Source: DATATV01 sp036268615
GTDB taxonomy: Bacteria; Actinomycetota; Actinomycetes; Mycobacteriales; Pseudonocardiaceae
Assembly: GCA_036268615.1 (NCBI GenBank)
Contig: DATATV010000084.1
Location: 41,500-105,499, forward strand
DNA length: 64,000 bases
Direction: 5' to 3'
The notes beneath the pieces are model-generated. The model searched no databases and was not told the DNA's origin. It was given only the letters and a program-made list of their open reading frames with translations. A program made the translations under genes and the position numbers. Within the stretch, counting starts at the first letter, position 1. The number at the start of each line of letters is the position of its first letter. Positions 33,661 to 41,092 of this stretch are shown here, piece by piece.

Positions 33661-34887
33661 TCAGGAGATGACGCCGACATAAACGATCTTTCCGTTCTGC
33701 ACCTTGTAGCCGTAGACGGTGGAGGTGGCCAGTTCGCCGTTCGGGTTCCACTGCAGGTGCTTGCTGTAGCCGTCGCCGTTGTAGCCACGGACGTAGGCGA
33801 GCAGGCCGGCGCGGTCCTTGATACCGGTGTCGATGCCCTTGAGCATCACCGTGGCCGCGTCGTAGCCCTCCAGCGAGTACGTTCCCGGCTCCTGGCCGGT
33901 GAGCTTCTGGTACGCGTCGGCGAAGACCGGCACCAGGTTGCCCGGGACGCAGGGGCAGGTGAACACCGCGTTGGACGACGCAGAGCCGGCCTGCTCGATG
34001 AACTTGTCGTCCTTCACGCCGTCCGGCCCGACGAAGGTGCCGGCGAAGCCCTTGTTGACCAACTGCTGGTCCAGCGGCGCGCCCTCGGCGTAGTAACCGG
34101 AGTAGAAGACCGCGTCGGGCTTGAAGGCCATGATCTTGCTGACCGTGCTGGAGAAGTCTCGCTGGTTGGTGAGGACCTTGTCCTGGCAGCCCGACGCCTT
34201 GGAGCCGAGCGCGGCGTTGATCGCGGTGGCCAGGCCGATACCGTAGTCGGAGTCGTCCTGGATGACGCAGACCTTGTTCGCCTTGAGCTTGCCGGTGATG
34301 AACTTGGCCGCGGCCGGTCCCTGCACGGCGTCGTTTCCCAGTGCCCGGTAGAACGTGGTCCACCCGTTCTGGGTCAGGCCGGGGTTCGTGGCCGACGGCG
34401 TGATGTGCACCAGGCCGGCCTGCTGGAAGATCGTGCCGGTCGCCTTGGACTCGGTGGAGAAGGGCAGGCCGACGACACCGATGATGTCCGGCTCGTTGGT
34501 GACCTGGGTGACCACGCCGGTCGCCTTGGTCGCGTCGCCCTCCGTGTCGAACTTCTTCAGCGTGACCTGGCAGTTCTTGTTCGCCGCGTTGTGCTGGTTC
34601 ACGGCGAGTTGCACGCCGTTGACAATGTTGAGGCCGAGCTGCGCGTTCGAGCCGGTCTCGGCGCCGGCGTAGGCGAGGGAGACCCCGCTACAGGTCGCGT
34701 TGCCGTTGCCGGCCGGGTTGGCCGCGTCGGCGGCGACCGGGACCGCGGAGATCACCGGCAGGTCGGCGCTGCTGCCAGCGGACGTGCCGGAGCCGGACGA
34801 GCTGTTGGTCTTCGCCGCGCACGCACCCAGCACCAGCGACAGGGTCGCCGCCACCATGATCGCTCGCGTGATTCGTGTTGCTGACAC
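33661..34887 (-). CDS. livK: Branched-chain amino acid ABC transporter substrate-binding lipoprotein LivK
   Basis: The 408-aa periplasmic-binding-protein type I fold has a lipoprotein signal ending LVLGAC (Cys 23). A Ser/Gly/Ala-rich linker and a two-lobed domain follow (GLNIVNGVQLAVNQHN near residue 85, VIQDDSDYGIGLA near 215, YSLEGYDAATVML near 345). It captures the ligand outside the membrane for LivHMGF; the ligand class (branched-chain amino acid, amide or urea) is not fixed by sequence alone. GTG 34887 has GGAGG 6 nt upstream. It heads the operon. Confidence 0.92.
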   Translation of the reverse strand: MSATRITRAIMVAATLSLVLGACAAKTNSSSGSGTSAGSSADLPVISAVPVAADAANPAGNGNATCSGVSLAYAGAETGSNAQLGLNIVNGVQLAVNQHNAANKNCQVTLKKFDTEGDATKATGVVTQVTNEPDIIGVVGLPFSTESKATGTIFQQAGLVHITPSATNPGLTQNGWTTFYRALGNDAVQGPAAAKFITGKLKANKVCVIQDDSDYGIGLATAINAALGSKASGCQDKVLTNQRDFSSTVSKIMAFKPDAVFYSGYYAEGAPLDQQLVNKGFAGTFVGPDGVKDDKFIEQAGSASSNAVFTCPCVPGNLVPVFADAYQKLTGQEPGTYSLEGYDAATVMLKGIDTGIKDRAGLLAYVRGYNGDGYSKHLQWNPNGELATSTVYGYKVQNGKIVYVGVIS

Positions 34888-35103
34888 CCATAACCTCCGA
34901 TGACCGAGCTAGGCGCGGTCGGGAGACCGCAGCTACCGGGCATGGCCAGGGCAGCAACGTAAACCTGTGACTGGGTTCACGGACAGGGCAGGATGACCTT
35001 CGTAGTCACATCGTAACGCCCGAAACAGTACTTAACGGACGTTCTAATCGGTCATTCGGCCGCGATGATGACTTTCAGTACTTTACGATTGGGTAATATC
35101 AGA

Positions 35104-35150
35104 CAAAAAGGTCAGCCGGAGTAGCCCGTTAGGACCACCCCGGCTGACCG
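35104..35150 (-). terminator. Terminator of the ANTAR regulator gene
   Basis: GGTCAGCCGG (35110-35119) and CCGGCTGACC (35140-35149) form a perfect 10-bp stem. On the minus strand it is followed by TTTTTGTCT, 17 bp after the stop of the response regulator gene. The rest of the 279-bp gap 34888-35166 is relatively AT-rich and presumably carries the livK promoter, which could not be assigned. Confidence 0.85.
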
Positions 35151-35166
35151 GTGGATGTTGAGGTGC

Positions 35167-35778
35167 TCAGCTACCGAGGCTGTCCACGACGACCTCGGCG
35201 ACCGCCTTCATGGTGGTCCGGCGGTCCATCGCGGTGCGCTGGATCCAGCGGAACGCCTCCGGCTCGGCCATGCCCTGCTTTGCCATCAGCAGGCCCTTGG
35301 CCCGCTCGATCAGCTTGCGGGTCTCCAGGCGCTCGGTGAGGCCGGCGACCTCGCCCTCCAGGGCGGTGAGCTCGGCGAACCGACTGATCGCCAGCTCGAC
35401 GGCGGGCACCAGGTCGCGCTTGGCGAAGGGCTTGACCAGGTAGGCCATCGCCCCGGCGTCGCGGGCCCGCTCGACCAGGTCGCGCTGGCTGAACGCGGTG
35501 AGGATGACCACGGGCGCGATCCGCTGCCGGGCGATGTCCGACGCGGCCTCGATCCCGTCCCGCTTGGGCATCTTGACGTCAAGAATGACCAGGTCAGGCC
35601 GTAGTTCCTCGGCCAGTTGAACGGCCTGCTCGCCGTCCCCGGCCTCGCCGACGACCTCATAACCCTCTTCGCGCAACATCTCCACGAGGTCAAGACGGAT
35701 GAGCGCCTCGTCCTCGGCGACGAGCACGCGGTGCGTGGGCCTGGCCTCCGTCGGGGCCTCGGCAGCCGACTGGGTCAC
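35167..35778 (-). CDS. pdtaR: Response regulator with ANTAR RNA-binding domain (PdtaR-like)
   Basis: The 203-aa protein has a receiver domain (residues about 17-130) with the acidic pair EDE at 22-24, phospho-acceptor Asp 67 in VILDVKMP, and KPF lysine near 117. A C-terminal ANTAR domain (about 140-200, including RAKGLLMAKQGMAEPEAFRW) binds paired stem-loops in mRNAs to prevent termination. The closest known protein is PdtaR (Rv1626). No histidine kinase gene is nearby. GTG 35778 is chosen because AGGAGG lies 7 nt upstream. It has its own terminator. Confidence 0.92.
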   Translation of the reverse strand: MTQSAAEAPTEARPTHRVLVAEDEALIRLDLVEMLREEGYEVVGEAGDGEQAVQLAEELRPDLVILDVKMPKRDGIEAASDIARQRIAPVVILTAFSQRDLVERARDAGAMAYLVKPFAKRDLVPAVELAISRFAELTALEGEVAGLTERLETRKLIERAKGLLMAKQGMAEPEAFRWIQRTAMDRRTTMKAVAEVVVDSLGS

Positions 35779-35989
35779 CGGGGTCCTCCTGCTGCTGATG
35801 AATGGGATACCGGCCCAACCGGCCGGAAACAGCAGCTTACCGGGCAGTGGGCGGAGCGCGCCGGATTCACGGCCGGGAAAGATCGTGCGTTGGACCACTC
35901 CCGGTACGCCCCGTCCGGGGTGGCCACCGTGCCGGTCCGGACGCGCACCAGGTAGGGTTGTGTGCGATCACACGGCCCGCCGTGGATTC

Positions 35990-36063
35990 GCCCCTGTAGC
36001 CCAATCGGCAGAGGCAGCGGACTCAAAATCCGTCCAGTGAGCGTTCGAGTCGCTCCAGGGGCA
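35990..36063 (+). tRNA. tRNA-Leu (anticodon CAA)
   Basis: A cloverleaf of 74 nt: acceptor GCCCCTG (35990-35996) with CAGGGGC (36056-36062) plus discriminator A, D-arm GCC/GGC, anticodon stem GCGGA/TCCGT with loop CTCAAAA giving anticodon CAA, and T-arm GAGCG/CGCTC around TTCGAGT. The variable region is only about 5 nt, whereas most bacterial tRNA-Leu have a long variable arm. CCA is not encoded. Its 3' half serves as the attachment site of the small element that follows; the gene itself is intact. Confidence 0.88.
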
Positions 36064-36078
36064 CACACTCTGACCAGC
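36020..36078 (+). repeat. attL: 59-bp direct repeat overlapping the tRNA-Leu 3' half
   Basis: Bases 36020-36078 are identical to 38634-38692. The repeat begins in the anticodon loop region and runs 15 bp past the tRNA end, ending at TGACCAGC. This is the signature of site-specific integration into a tRNA gene by a tyrosine recombinase, whose gene starts 72 bp downstream. Confidence 0.93.
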
Positions 36079-36113
36079 CAAAATAACCGAATAGAGATCA
36101 ACGAAGTTGATCA

Positions 36114-36137
36114 GTGGGCATGGCTTTGGGCATGAAG
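36114..36137 (+). repeat. Candidate integrase arm site near attL
   Basis: Two TGGGCATG cores occur in a 24-nt block that matches 38522-38545 near attR at 20 of 24 positions. Repeated short motifs inside both ends of an integrated element are expected for recombinase arm-binding sites. Confidence 0.45.
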
Positions 36138-36150
36138 CACGCTCAAGGCT

Positions 36151-37452
36151 ATGAGTCGTGCACGCCCAGAGGGCCGCAAGCGCGGCAACATCGAGGAACG
36201 CGCGGGCGCTCTCCGTGTCCGTCTGTACGCCGGACAGGACCCGGTCACGGGCAAGCAGGTCTACCTCCGCGAGACCATCCAGGGCACTGATGACGCGGCC
36301 TGGAAGCGGGCCGACAACAAGTTGGCCGAGTTCCGCACTCAGGTACTCAGACAACGCAACGCCCAGTCGACCGTGAAACTCAGCTACGCACTCGACGAGT
36401 GGATGCGTAAGACCGAGATTCAGGAGAGCACTCGGCACACATACGAGGGCTACATTCGGCGCACGATCAAGCCAGCGCTGGGACAGGAGCCCATCAAGAA
36501 AGTTACGGCGCGAGTCCTGGAGAGCCTCTACGCGGAACTTCGCCGCTGCCGAAAGCGCTGCGACGGCAAGCCCTACATCGAGAAGCACAAGACCGAGAAG
36601 GAACACGACTGCGCGACGGAAAAGTGCAAGGTCCACACGTGCAGCCCGATGGGTTCATCAACGATCCGTCAAATCCACGCCATCATCAGCGGCACTCTGG
36701 ACGCGGCGGAACGGTGGGAGTGGATCGACTCCAACCCCGCCCGAGTCGCCCGCAAGCCTCGCCAAAAGCGCCCCGAGCCCGACCCTCCCACATCGGCCGA
36801 GGCTGCTCGGCTCAGCGAAGCAGCCTTCGATATGGACGAAGATTGGGGAGCCCTCGTCTGGCTTGCCATGACCACCGGAATGCGTCGCGGCGAACTGGTC
36901 GCGCTTCGATTCAAGCACCTTGACCTAGAAGAAGGCGTAATCGACCTTCGCCGCAACTGGGTCCGCGGACAAGAGAAAGACACCAAGACCCACCAGAACC
37001 GCCGAATTGCCCTCGACACAGAGACGATGGTGCTACTGAAGGAGCAAAAGGAGCGAGTCCGCAGCCGCGTCCAGAATCTTGGGCTTGACTTCTCTGAGGA
37101 TCTCTTCGTATTCAGCGGCAGCAAAATCCCAGACCACTCTGATCCCTATTCGCCCAACGCCGTGACGCAACGATATAAGGGCATGGCAACTCGACTAGAA
37201 ATCAAGACGCACCTTCACTCCCTTCGCCACTACTCCGCAACCGAACTCCTGACGGCAGGCGTCGATCTGCCGACCGTTTCCGGTCGTCTAGGTGTACTGA
37301 CCACAGAGGTTAGGTACGGACACGGCTCTGCTAGACAGAATCCGCATCCACTCCCAAACGCGGGATCAATGGTTCGCAGGTTACGCATGAGGGTGATTCT
37401 TTCGACCAGCGTTACAGATCCGTGCTCCGGCAGGCTTACGTCGTCAATCTAA
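36151..37452 (+). CDS. Tyrosine recombinase/integrase, C-terminus disrupted
   Basis: The 433-aa frame has an N-terminal SAM-like/arm-binding region, a core-binding domain at about residues 80-190 with a Cys/His-containing insertion, and a catalytic domain with the first arginine in TTGMRRGELVALR (near 244), the lysine near KTHQNRRIAL and HLHSLRHYSATELL (near 350). After RLG (near residue 378) the sequence leaves the family pattern: no LGH-G...TTLxVYAxW segment and no nucleophilic tyrosine in register. A duplicated TAGGT flanks a 22-nt stretch exactly at the divergence point, suggesting a small insertion or scar. It is probably inactive. Confidence 0.82.
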   Translation: MSRARPEGRKRGNIEERAGALRVRLYAGQDPVTGKQVYLRETIQGTDDAAWKRADNKLAEFRTQVLRQRNAQSTVKLSYALDEWMRKTEIQESTRHTYEGYIRRTIKPALGQEPIKKVTARVLESLYAELRRCRKRCDGKPYIEKHKTEKEHDCATEKCKVHTCSPMGSSTIRQIHAIISGTLDAAERWEWIDSNPARVARKPRQKRPEPDPPTSAEAARLSEAAFDMDEDWGALVWLAMTTGMRRGELVALRFKHLDLEEGVIDLRRNWVRGQEKDTKTHQNRRIALDTETMVLLKEQKERVRSRVQNLGLDFSEDLFVFSGSKIPDHSDPYSPNAVTQRYKGMATRLEIKTHLHSLRHYSATELLTAGVDLPTVSGRLGVLTTEVRYGHGSARQNPHPLPNAGSMVRRLRMRVILSTSVTDPCSGRLTSSI

Positions 37453-37516
37453 TGCAGCCGTCGAGTCGCTCGTCTGGACGTAGCAGTACGGCCCGGCGTT
37501 GCTTAACAATCAATGG

Positions 37517-38356
37517 ATGCCAAAATACCGCTGTAGGGCTCGTAATGATCAAGGCCGCGGCGCGCTTTGCCAGCGCCGCGTCAAAGAGGAAGGTCAACGT
37601 TGTTATCAGCACAGAGGACAGCCCGAAGCTCCGCCCAGGCAGCGAACTTCGCGAAATCGGAGGTCCACCGCAACGCGAGCAAAGACGCCGACCAAAAAGA
37701 CCCGGTCGTCATCGAATTCGAGCCGCACATCGAGTGGTAGTCGAGGTCAAACTGCTTTGCGCCAGGGAGGCTTTGACAGATCGTATGCGGCAAACTCGGA
37801 ACACCCTCAGTTCACGGCGGCCCAGATCGAACGTCGTAGAAAGCGCGTGGAGGAGGCCGAGAGCTTCTGCGCCGACATCCTGACAGAAGGCTGGAAAGTT
37901 GCCATCGAAGACAAGGTCACGGGATATGTGACCAAAGACTCACTCCGGCAGCTTACTGGCCACAACAACAAGAAAGCATGTGGGTCGCTGGCGAGATTCG
38001 CAGAAGATGTTCTTCGTGGAAAGAAGTGGCTTCACGATGTTGTTGGCTCAGTTGTCAGGTGGATAGTTTCACTTCTCACGGGTAATTGGATGGCCCAGGT
38101 GTTCGCCAAGAAGCTTGCATCGAAGATACCGCTACCCTGGGACGCAAAGATTGTCGCTGTCGCGCGCGGGATTCAGATTATTGGAATCTTTATTTGCCTT
38201 GCCGATGGCCGAGATCTTACTCGCTGCGAGTGCTTCATTGACCTGGCATTAGAAGAAACGAAAACGCGCATGAAACAGATCCTCGGAACTGCTCTGGGAG
38301 ACTGGCGAGACCTCGCGGAGTTCCCACTAAACGAGAAGGCAAGACCTCCCGTCTGA
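37517..38356 (+). CDS. Unrecognised cargo protein of the integrated element
   Basis: The 279-aa protein is not assigned to a known family. Residues 1-40 hold a small Cys/His-rich segment (CRAR...LCQRR...CYQHRG), possibly zinc-binding. Residues about 40-90 are a Ser/Thr/Arg-rich linker. Residues about 100-160 are charged and helical. Residues about 175-240 contain hydrophobic stretches (VVGSVVRWIVSLL and IVAVARGIQIIGIFICLA) that could be one or two membrane segments. ATG 37517 is preferred over the in-frame upstream TTG because the Cys motif follows it directly. As the only cargo, it is a candidate for defence, exclusion or immunity function; this is inference only. Confidence 0.6.
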   Translation: MPKYRCRARNDQGRGALCQRRVKEEGQRCYQHRGQPEAPPRQRTSRNRRSTATRAKTPTKKTRSSSNSSRTSSGSRGQTALRQGGFDRSYAANSEHPQFTAAQIERRRKRVEEAESFCADILTEGWKVAIEDKVTGYVTKDSLRQLTGHNNKKACGSLARFAEDVLRGKKWLHDVVGSVVRWIVSLLTGNWMAQVFAKKLASKIPLPWDAKIVAVARGIQIIGIFICLADGRDLTRCECFIDLALEETKTRMKQILGTALGDWRDLAEFPLNEKARPPV

Positions 38357-38521
38357 CTGCGCGTGGCCGAATCGCAGCGGTGGTCCTGCGCGCCGCTGAA
38401 GCTGGGCACACCTCACCCCAGGCCGGGCGGTACGAGGGGCTGACAGGGACTCTGCCGGGGGCAAGGACACGAAGCCCAGAGTCTTGGGTCGCCTGCCGCC
38501 CGCGCGCAGCAGGTCGGGATC

Positions 38522-38545
38522 GTGGGCATGAGTCTGGGCATGAAC
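38522..38545 (+). repeat. Candidate integrase arm site near attR
   Basis: Two TGGGCATGA cores in a 24-nt block like that at 36114-36137. It overlaps the left arm of the long inverted repeat at 38530-38569, which adds a further inverted copy of the core. Confidence 0.45.
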
Positions 38546-38569
38546 TGCTGACAAGTCATGCCCAGACTC
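38530..38569. repeat. 14-bp perfect inverted repeat before attR
   Basis: GAGTCTGGGCATGA (38530-38543) and TCATGCCCAGACTC (38556-38569) pair perfectly around a 12-nt loop. It may terminate the cargo transcript, but no U-run follows. The shared core with the arm-site candidates suggests a role in recombination. Confidence 0.55.
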
Positions 38570-38633
38570 GGGCGTTTCGGACGCTGTCAGACCTTTACGT
38601 GCAGGTAGATGCGTTGTGATCACCGGATCGGCC

Positions 38634-38692
38634 GACTCAAAATCCGTCCAGTGAGCGTTCGAGTCGCTCCAGGGGCACACACTCTGACCAGC
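38634..38692 (+). repeat. attR: 59-bp copy of the tRNA-Leu 3' end
   Basis: The stretch is identical to 36020-36078. It is an orphan tRNA 3' half with no 5' half, marking the right end of the integrated element. Confidence 0.93.
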
Positions 38693-38698
38693 TAGGAC

Positions 38699-38735
38699 AA
38701 TCACTCAGTGATCGACAGTCGATCACTGAGTGATT
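38699..38735 (-). terminator. 17-bp perfect hairpin after the RHH gene
   Basis: AATCACTCAGTGATCGA (38699-38715) and TCGATCACTGAGTGATT (38719-38735) are exact reverse complements around CAG. It lies 6 bp outside attR and 21 bp past the stop of the ribbon-helix-helix gene. A weak U-content follows on the minus strand, so it is either a terminator or a protein-binding palindrome. Confidence 0.55.
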
Positions 38736-38756
38736 CGAAGTTCCTCAGACAGTCGG

Positions 38757-39050
38757 CTATGCAGACTCACGAAACGCTCGACGGGCGATCTGCTCGACCT
38801 GCTCGACGGTCAGCGCGGGAGCAGGTGGTTCCTCAGCCGCCCGCGTGAGAAGCCGGCGGACCAGGGCCGACGTCGCAATATGCTCGGTTGCCGCCTTGGC
38901 CATGAGTGCGTCAGCGAGTGATGCCGGGACGCGCACCGATACAACGGCTTGCTCATTTTCGACTGCCTCAGCTTCGGCGGATTCTGCCTCCTCGGCGGCA
39001 TACTCAGCGCAGATGGCATCTCGCCGGGCTCGATCTGTTCGATCGGTCAT
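38757..39050 (-). CDS. Ribbon-helix-helix (CopG-like) protein, antitoxin-like
   Basis: The 97-aa protein has an acidic Ala/Glu-rich N-terminal region and a ribbon-helix-helix core: the strand AVVSVRVPASL followed by two helices (ADALMAKAATEHIATSALVRRLLTRA, quoted in parts). Such proteins bind operator DNA as dimers and are often antitoxins. Its ATG overlaps the TGA of a 50-aa ORF upstream (ATGA), a toxin-antitoxin-like layout, but no known toxin fold is seen in that ORF. It lies just outside attR. Confidence 0.65.
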   Translation of the reverse strand: MTDRTDRARRDAICAEYAAEEAESAEAEAVENEQAVVSVRVPASLADALMAKAATEHIATSALVRRLLTRAAEEPPAPALTVEQVEQIARRAFRESA

Positions 39051-39199
39051 GATTCATCATTCTCTTCCAGATTCCCTTCCAGGTAGTCGCGCAGATCGGT
39101 GCCACGGGTCTTCCACGCCGTGATACCAGCCTGATCGACTGCGTCGATGATCACGGTGAGAAGATCGCTCTCACCAACTGGGCCCGATGTCCGCGACAT
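39047..39199 (-). CDS. Small 50-aa ORF coupled to the RHH gene
   Basis: ATG 39199 opens a 50-codon frame with features LLTVIIDAVDQAGITAWK and DLRDYLEGNLEENDES, acidic at the C-terminus. Its TGA overlaps the ATG of the ribbon-helix-helix gene. It was not recognised and is not similar to a toxin I know. The frame is open for 9 more codons upstream to a stop, so it could also be a remnant of a larger gene. Confidence 0.4.
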   Translation of the reverse strand: MSRTSGPVGESDLLTVIIDAVDQAGITAWKTRGTDLRDYLEGNLEENDES

Positions 39200-39233
39200 C
39201 TCGCGGGCCAGCGCTGGGCGAGATCAGGTCCAG

Positions 39234-40217
39234 TCAGCTGAGGTTGAAGATGGCGGGGGCGTTGGTGGCAAGAACCTGGGTGCGGTCGGACTCCTCGGGG
39301 AAGGCCTCGTGGAGGGTTGACAGCGCGGCAGCCTGGTTCCAGCAGGGGTAGTCAGTGCCGTAGAGGACATGGTCGAGGCCGAAGAACTCGGCGGCCACCC
39401 GCAAGGTCAACGCTTGCGGGGCGACGATGTCGGTGTAGACGCCGCGGAGGTAGTCGCTGGGCAGCTTCGGCAGGGACTTGATGCGGGCGTTCTTGTCGAT
39501 GCGGCCGGCCTGGTAGGGCAGCAGACCGCCGCCGTGGGTCTGCACGACACGCAACTCCGGGTTGCGTTCCAGCACACCGCTGAAGATCAGCCGTAGCACC
39601 GTGACGCTGGAGTCGAGCAGACGGCCGACGGTGCGCTGGATGGCCTGGTCATAGCCGTCCAGCACCTGCCCGAACGCCAGGTCCGTCGGATGGATCACCA
39701 GCGGCACCCCCAGCTCCGCGACCCGCGCGTAGAACGGCTCCAGCCGAGGCAGATCGACGGTCTCCGCGCCCGTCATCGGTGCCAGGTTCACCGCGCGCAG
39801 GTCCAGCTCGCCGACCGCGTGTTCCAGCACCGCGAGCGCGGAGTCGGTGTCCTGCAACGGGATCATCGCGGTGCCGAAGAACGTGCCTTGATACTCGCGC
39901 TGCGCCTTGCCGATCTCCTCGTTGTAGGCGAACGCCTCGTCGATGCCCTCGGTGCCGGGCAACTGGTCCAGCAATCCGGACAGCACGCCGGTCGTGCACA
40001 CCACCGCGGTATCCGGTCCGGTCGCTTCGCTGGACGCGGCCAACCCGGCCGCCAGGTCGAACCAGATGCCGGGCAGCGGCAGAAAACTGCGGCCCTCGTT
40101 GTAGTAGTAGCGGTAGCCGTCGCCGTGCGGCACGCAGCGCGGGTTTTCGGCTCGGCGGGCCATCTTCTCGACGTGCGAGGGCGGGAACCAGTGGAAGTGG
40201 GTGTCGACGGCGCGCAT
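39234..40217 (-). CDS. Amidohydrolase family 2 protein (ACMSD/decarboxylase-like)
   Basis: The 327-aa TIM-barrel protein resembles 2-amino-3-carboxymuconate-6-semialdehyde decarboxylase and related non-oxidative decarboxylases/hydrolases. Metal ligands are visible: DTHFHW (residues 5-10), the His in VIHPTDL near 176, the His in QTHGGG near 227 and the Asp in YGTDYP near 288. It is the last gene of the left-hand island operon, 24 bp after the PaaX-type regulator gene. It probably cleaves or decarboxylates an intermediate of the unknown substrate. ATG 40217 is the start. Confidence 0.82.
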   Translation of the reverse strand: MRAVDTHFHWFPPSHVEKMARRAENPRCVPHGDGYRYYYNEGRSFLPLPGIWFDLAAGLAASSEATGPDTAVVCTTGVLSGLLDQLPGTEGIDEAFAYNEEIGKAQREYQGTFFGTAMIPLQDTDSALAVLEHAVGELDLRAVNLAPMTGAETVDLPRLEPFYARVAELGVPLVIHPTDLAFGQVLDGYDQAIQRTVGRLLDSSVTVLRLIFSGVLERNPELRVVQTHGGGLLPYQAGRIDKNARIKSLPKLPSDYLRGVYTDIVAPQALTLRVAAEFFGLDHVLYGTDYPCWNQAAALSTLHEAFPEESDRTQVLATNAPAIFNLS

Positions 40218-40241
40218 GCGGGGACTCCAATCCGGGCAGGG

Positions 40242-41054
40242 CTATCCGGTGTTGTGGGTGAGCAGTTCGGTGAACAACCGTGCGGCCTCGGCCTCGTACC
40301 GGGCGTGCAATGCGCCGAACAGATCGTGACAGCGGTCGGCGGGCCAGCCGGACGGCAGGTGCCTGCCGGGCAGTTGCGGCGTGGCGCGCAGCAACTGCCG
40401 CCACGTGGTGATCAGTAGCAGGTCCCGGCCGAGATCGTCGACGGCTTCCGGCGCGGGTGTCGGCACGTCCCATTCGCGGAGGAACTGCTGGTAGCGCTCC
40501 GCCAGCTCGGCCAGTTTCCAGGTGCGCGAGATCATCCCGTGGATGTCGGTGAACTTCGGGTATGCGGTGAACGCCTCGATCTGTCGGCCCGCCGCATCCG
40601 GATCGGTGCCCAGCAGTTGCTTCACCATCGCGGTGACATCGCGGTCGCCGGGCGCGATCCAGACGCCGTCGCGCAGCAGACCGAAGCCCTCCCAGGCCAG
40701 CCGCCGGCGCAGCAGGTGCCGCTCGTTGCGCTGCGACTCCGGCATGGAGAAACTCAGGATCGTCCACACGCCATCCGCGCCGGGCGAGTCGGCCGGACCC
40801 GCGAACGTGCGGGTGTCCTGGTTGCGCACCACGTTCAACGCGACCTCGGTGGCCCGGAAGTACGCCACCCGACCGCGTTTGACGCGCTCCAGCAGCCCGC
40901 GTTCGGTCATCCTGGTCACGGTCAGCCGGGTGGCGTGTTCGGACACGTCGATCCGCCCCAGCACGTCGATGTAGCCCGCCGTGGCGATCGGCGGATTCTC
41001 TTCGGCGCAGTAGCGCCCGAGCATGGTCATCAACACGGACTGCGGCGTGGGCAT
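40242..41054 (-). CDS. PaaX family transcriptional regulator
   Basis: The protein of about 270 aa has an N-terminal winged helix (VSEHATRLTVTRMTERGLLERVKRG, quoted in part), a central PaaX domain (GVWTILSFSMPESQRNERHLLRRRLAWEGFG, in parts) and a C-terminal helical domain, as in the phenylacetyl-CoA-responsive repressor PaaX. Acyl-CoA effectors are typical of the family. ATG 41054 has AGAGG 8 nt upstream; ATG 41087, in frame, is an alternative only 5 bp from the previous stop. It probably controls the island. Confidence 0.83.
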   Translation of the reverse strand: MPTPQSVLMTMLGRYCAEENPPIATAGYIDVLGRIDVSEHATRLTVTRMTERGLLERVKRGRVAYFRATEVALNVVRNQDTRTFAGPADSPGADGVWTILSFSMPESQRNERHLLRRRLAWEGFGLLRDGVWIAPGDRDVTAMVKQLLGTDPDAAGRQIEAFTAYPKFTDIHGMISRTWKLAELAERYQQFLREWDVPTPAPEAVDDLGRDLLLITTWRQLLRATPQLPGRHLPSGWPADRCHDLFGALHARYEAEAARLFTELLTHNTG

Positions 41055-41092
41055 ACCGGGTTCCTCTCTGCCGAGCACGGTCGACATGAAAG

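Larger units (their letters stand above)
36020..38692 (+). mobile_element. Minimal tRNA-integrated element (about 2.6 kb)
   Basis: The element is bounded by 59-bp att repeats and contains an integrase gene directly downstream of attL, one cargo gene of unknown function, candidate arm-type sites near both ends and a long hairpin before attR. Its base composition is visibly less GC-rich than the flanks, especially 37000-38350, supporting foreign origin. No replication, transfer, excisionase or phage structural genes are present, and the integrase C-terminus is damaged. It looks like a stranded satellite-like or degenerate integrative element. Confidence 0.85.

Noticed and set aside
32472..33671. 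Plus-strand frame opposite livH
   Set aside because: Arg/His/Gln-rich shadow; livH is unambiguous.
35012..35040. GTAAC...GAAAC motif upstream of livK resembling a GlnR box
   Set aside because: The two halves are 4 nt apart instead of the expected 6, and the second half-site pair is not seen.
35958..35973. TGTG...CACA dyad before the tRNA resembling a CRP/GlxR site
   Set aside because: The spacer and flanking A/T do not fit the TGTGA-N6-TCACA consensus, and it may simply lie in the tRNA promoter region.
36020..38692. Prophage or conjugative element
   Set aside because: No structural, replication or transfer genes are present; only an integrase and one cargo gene.
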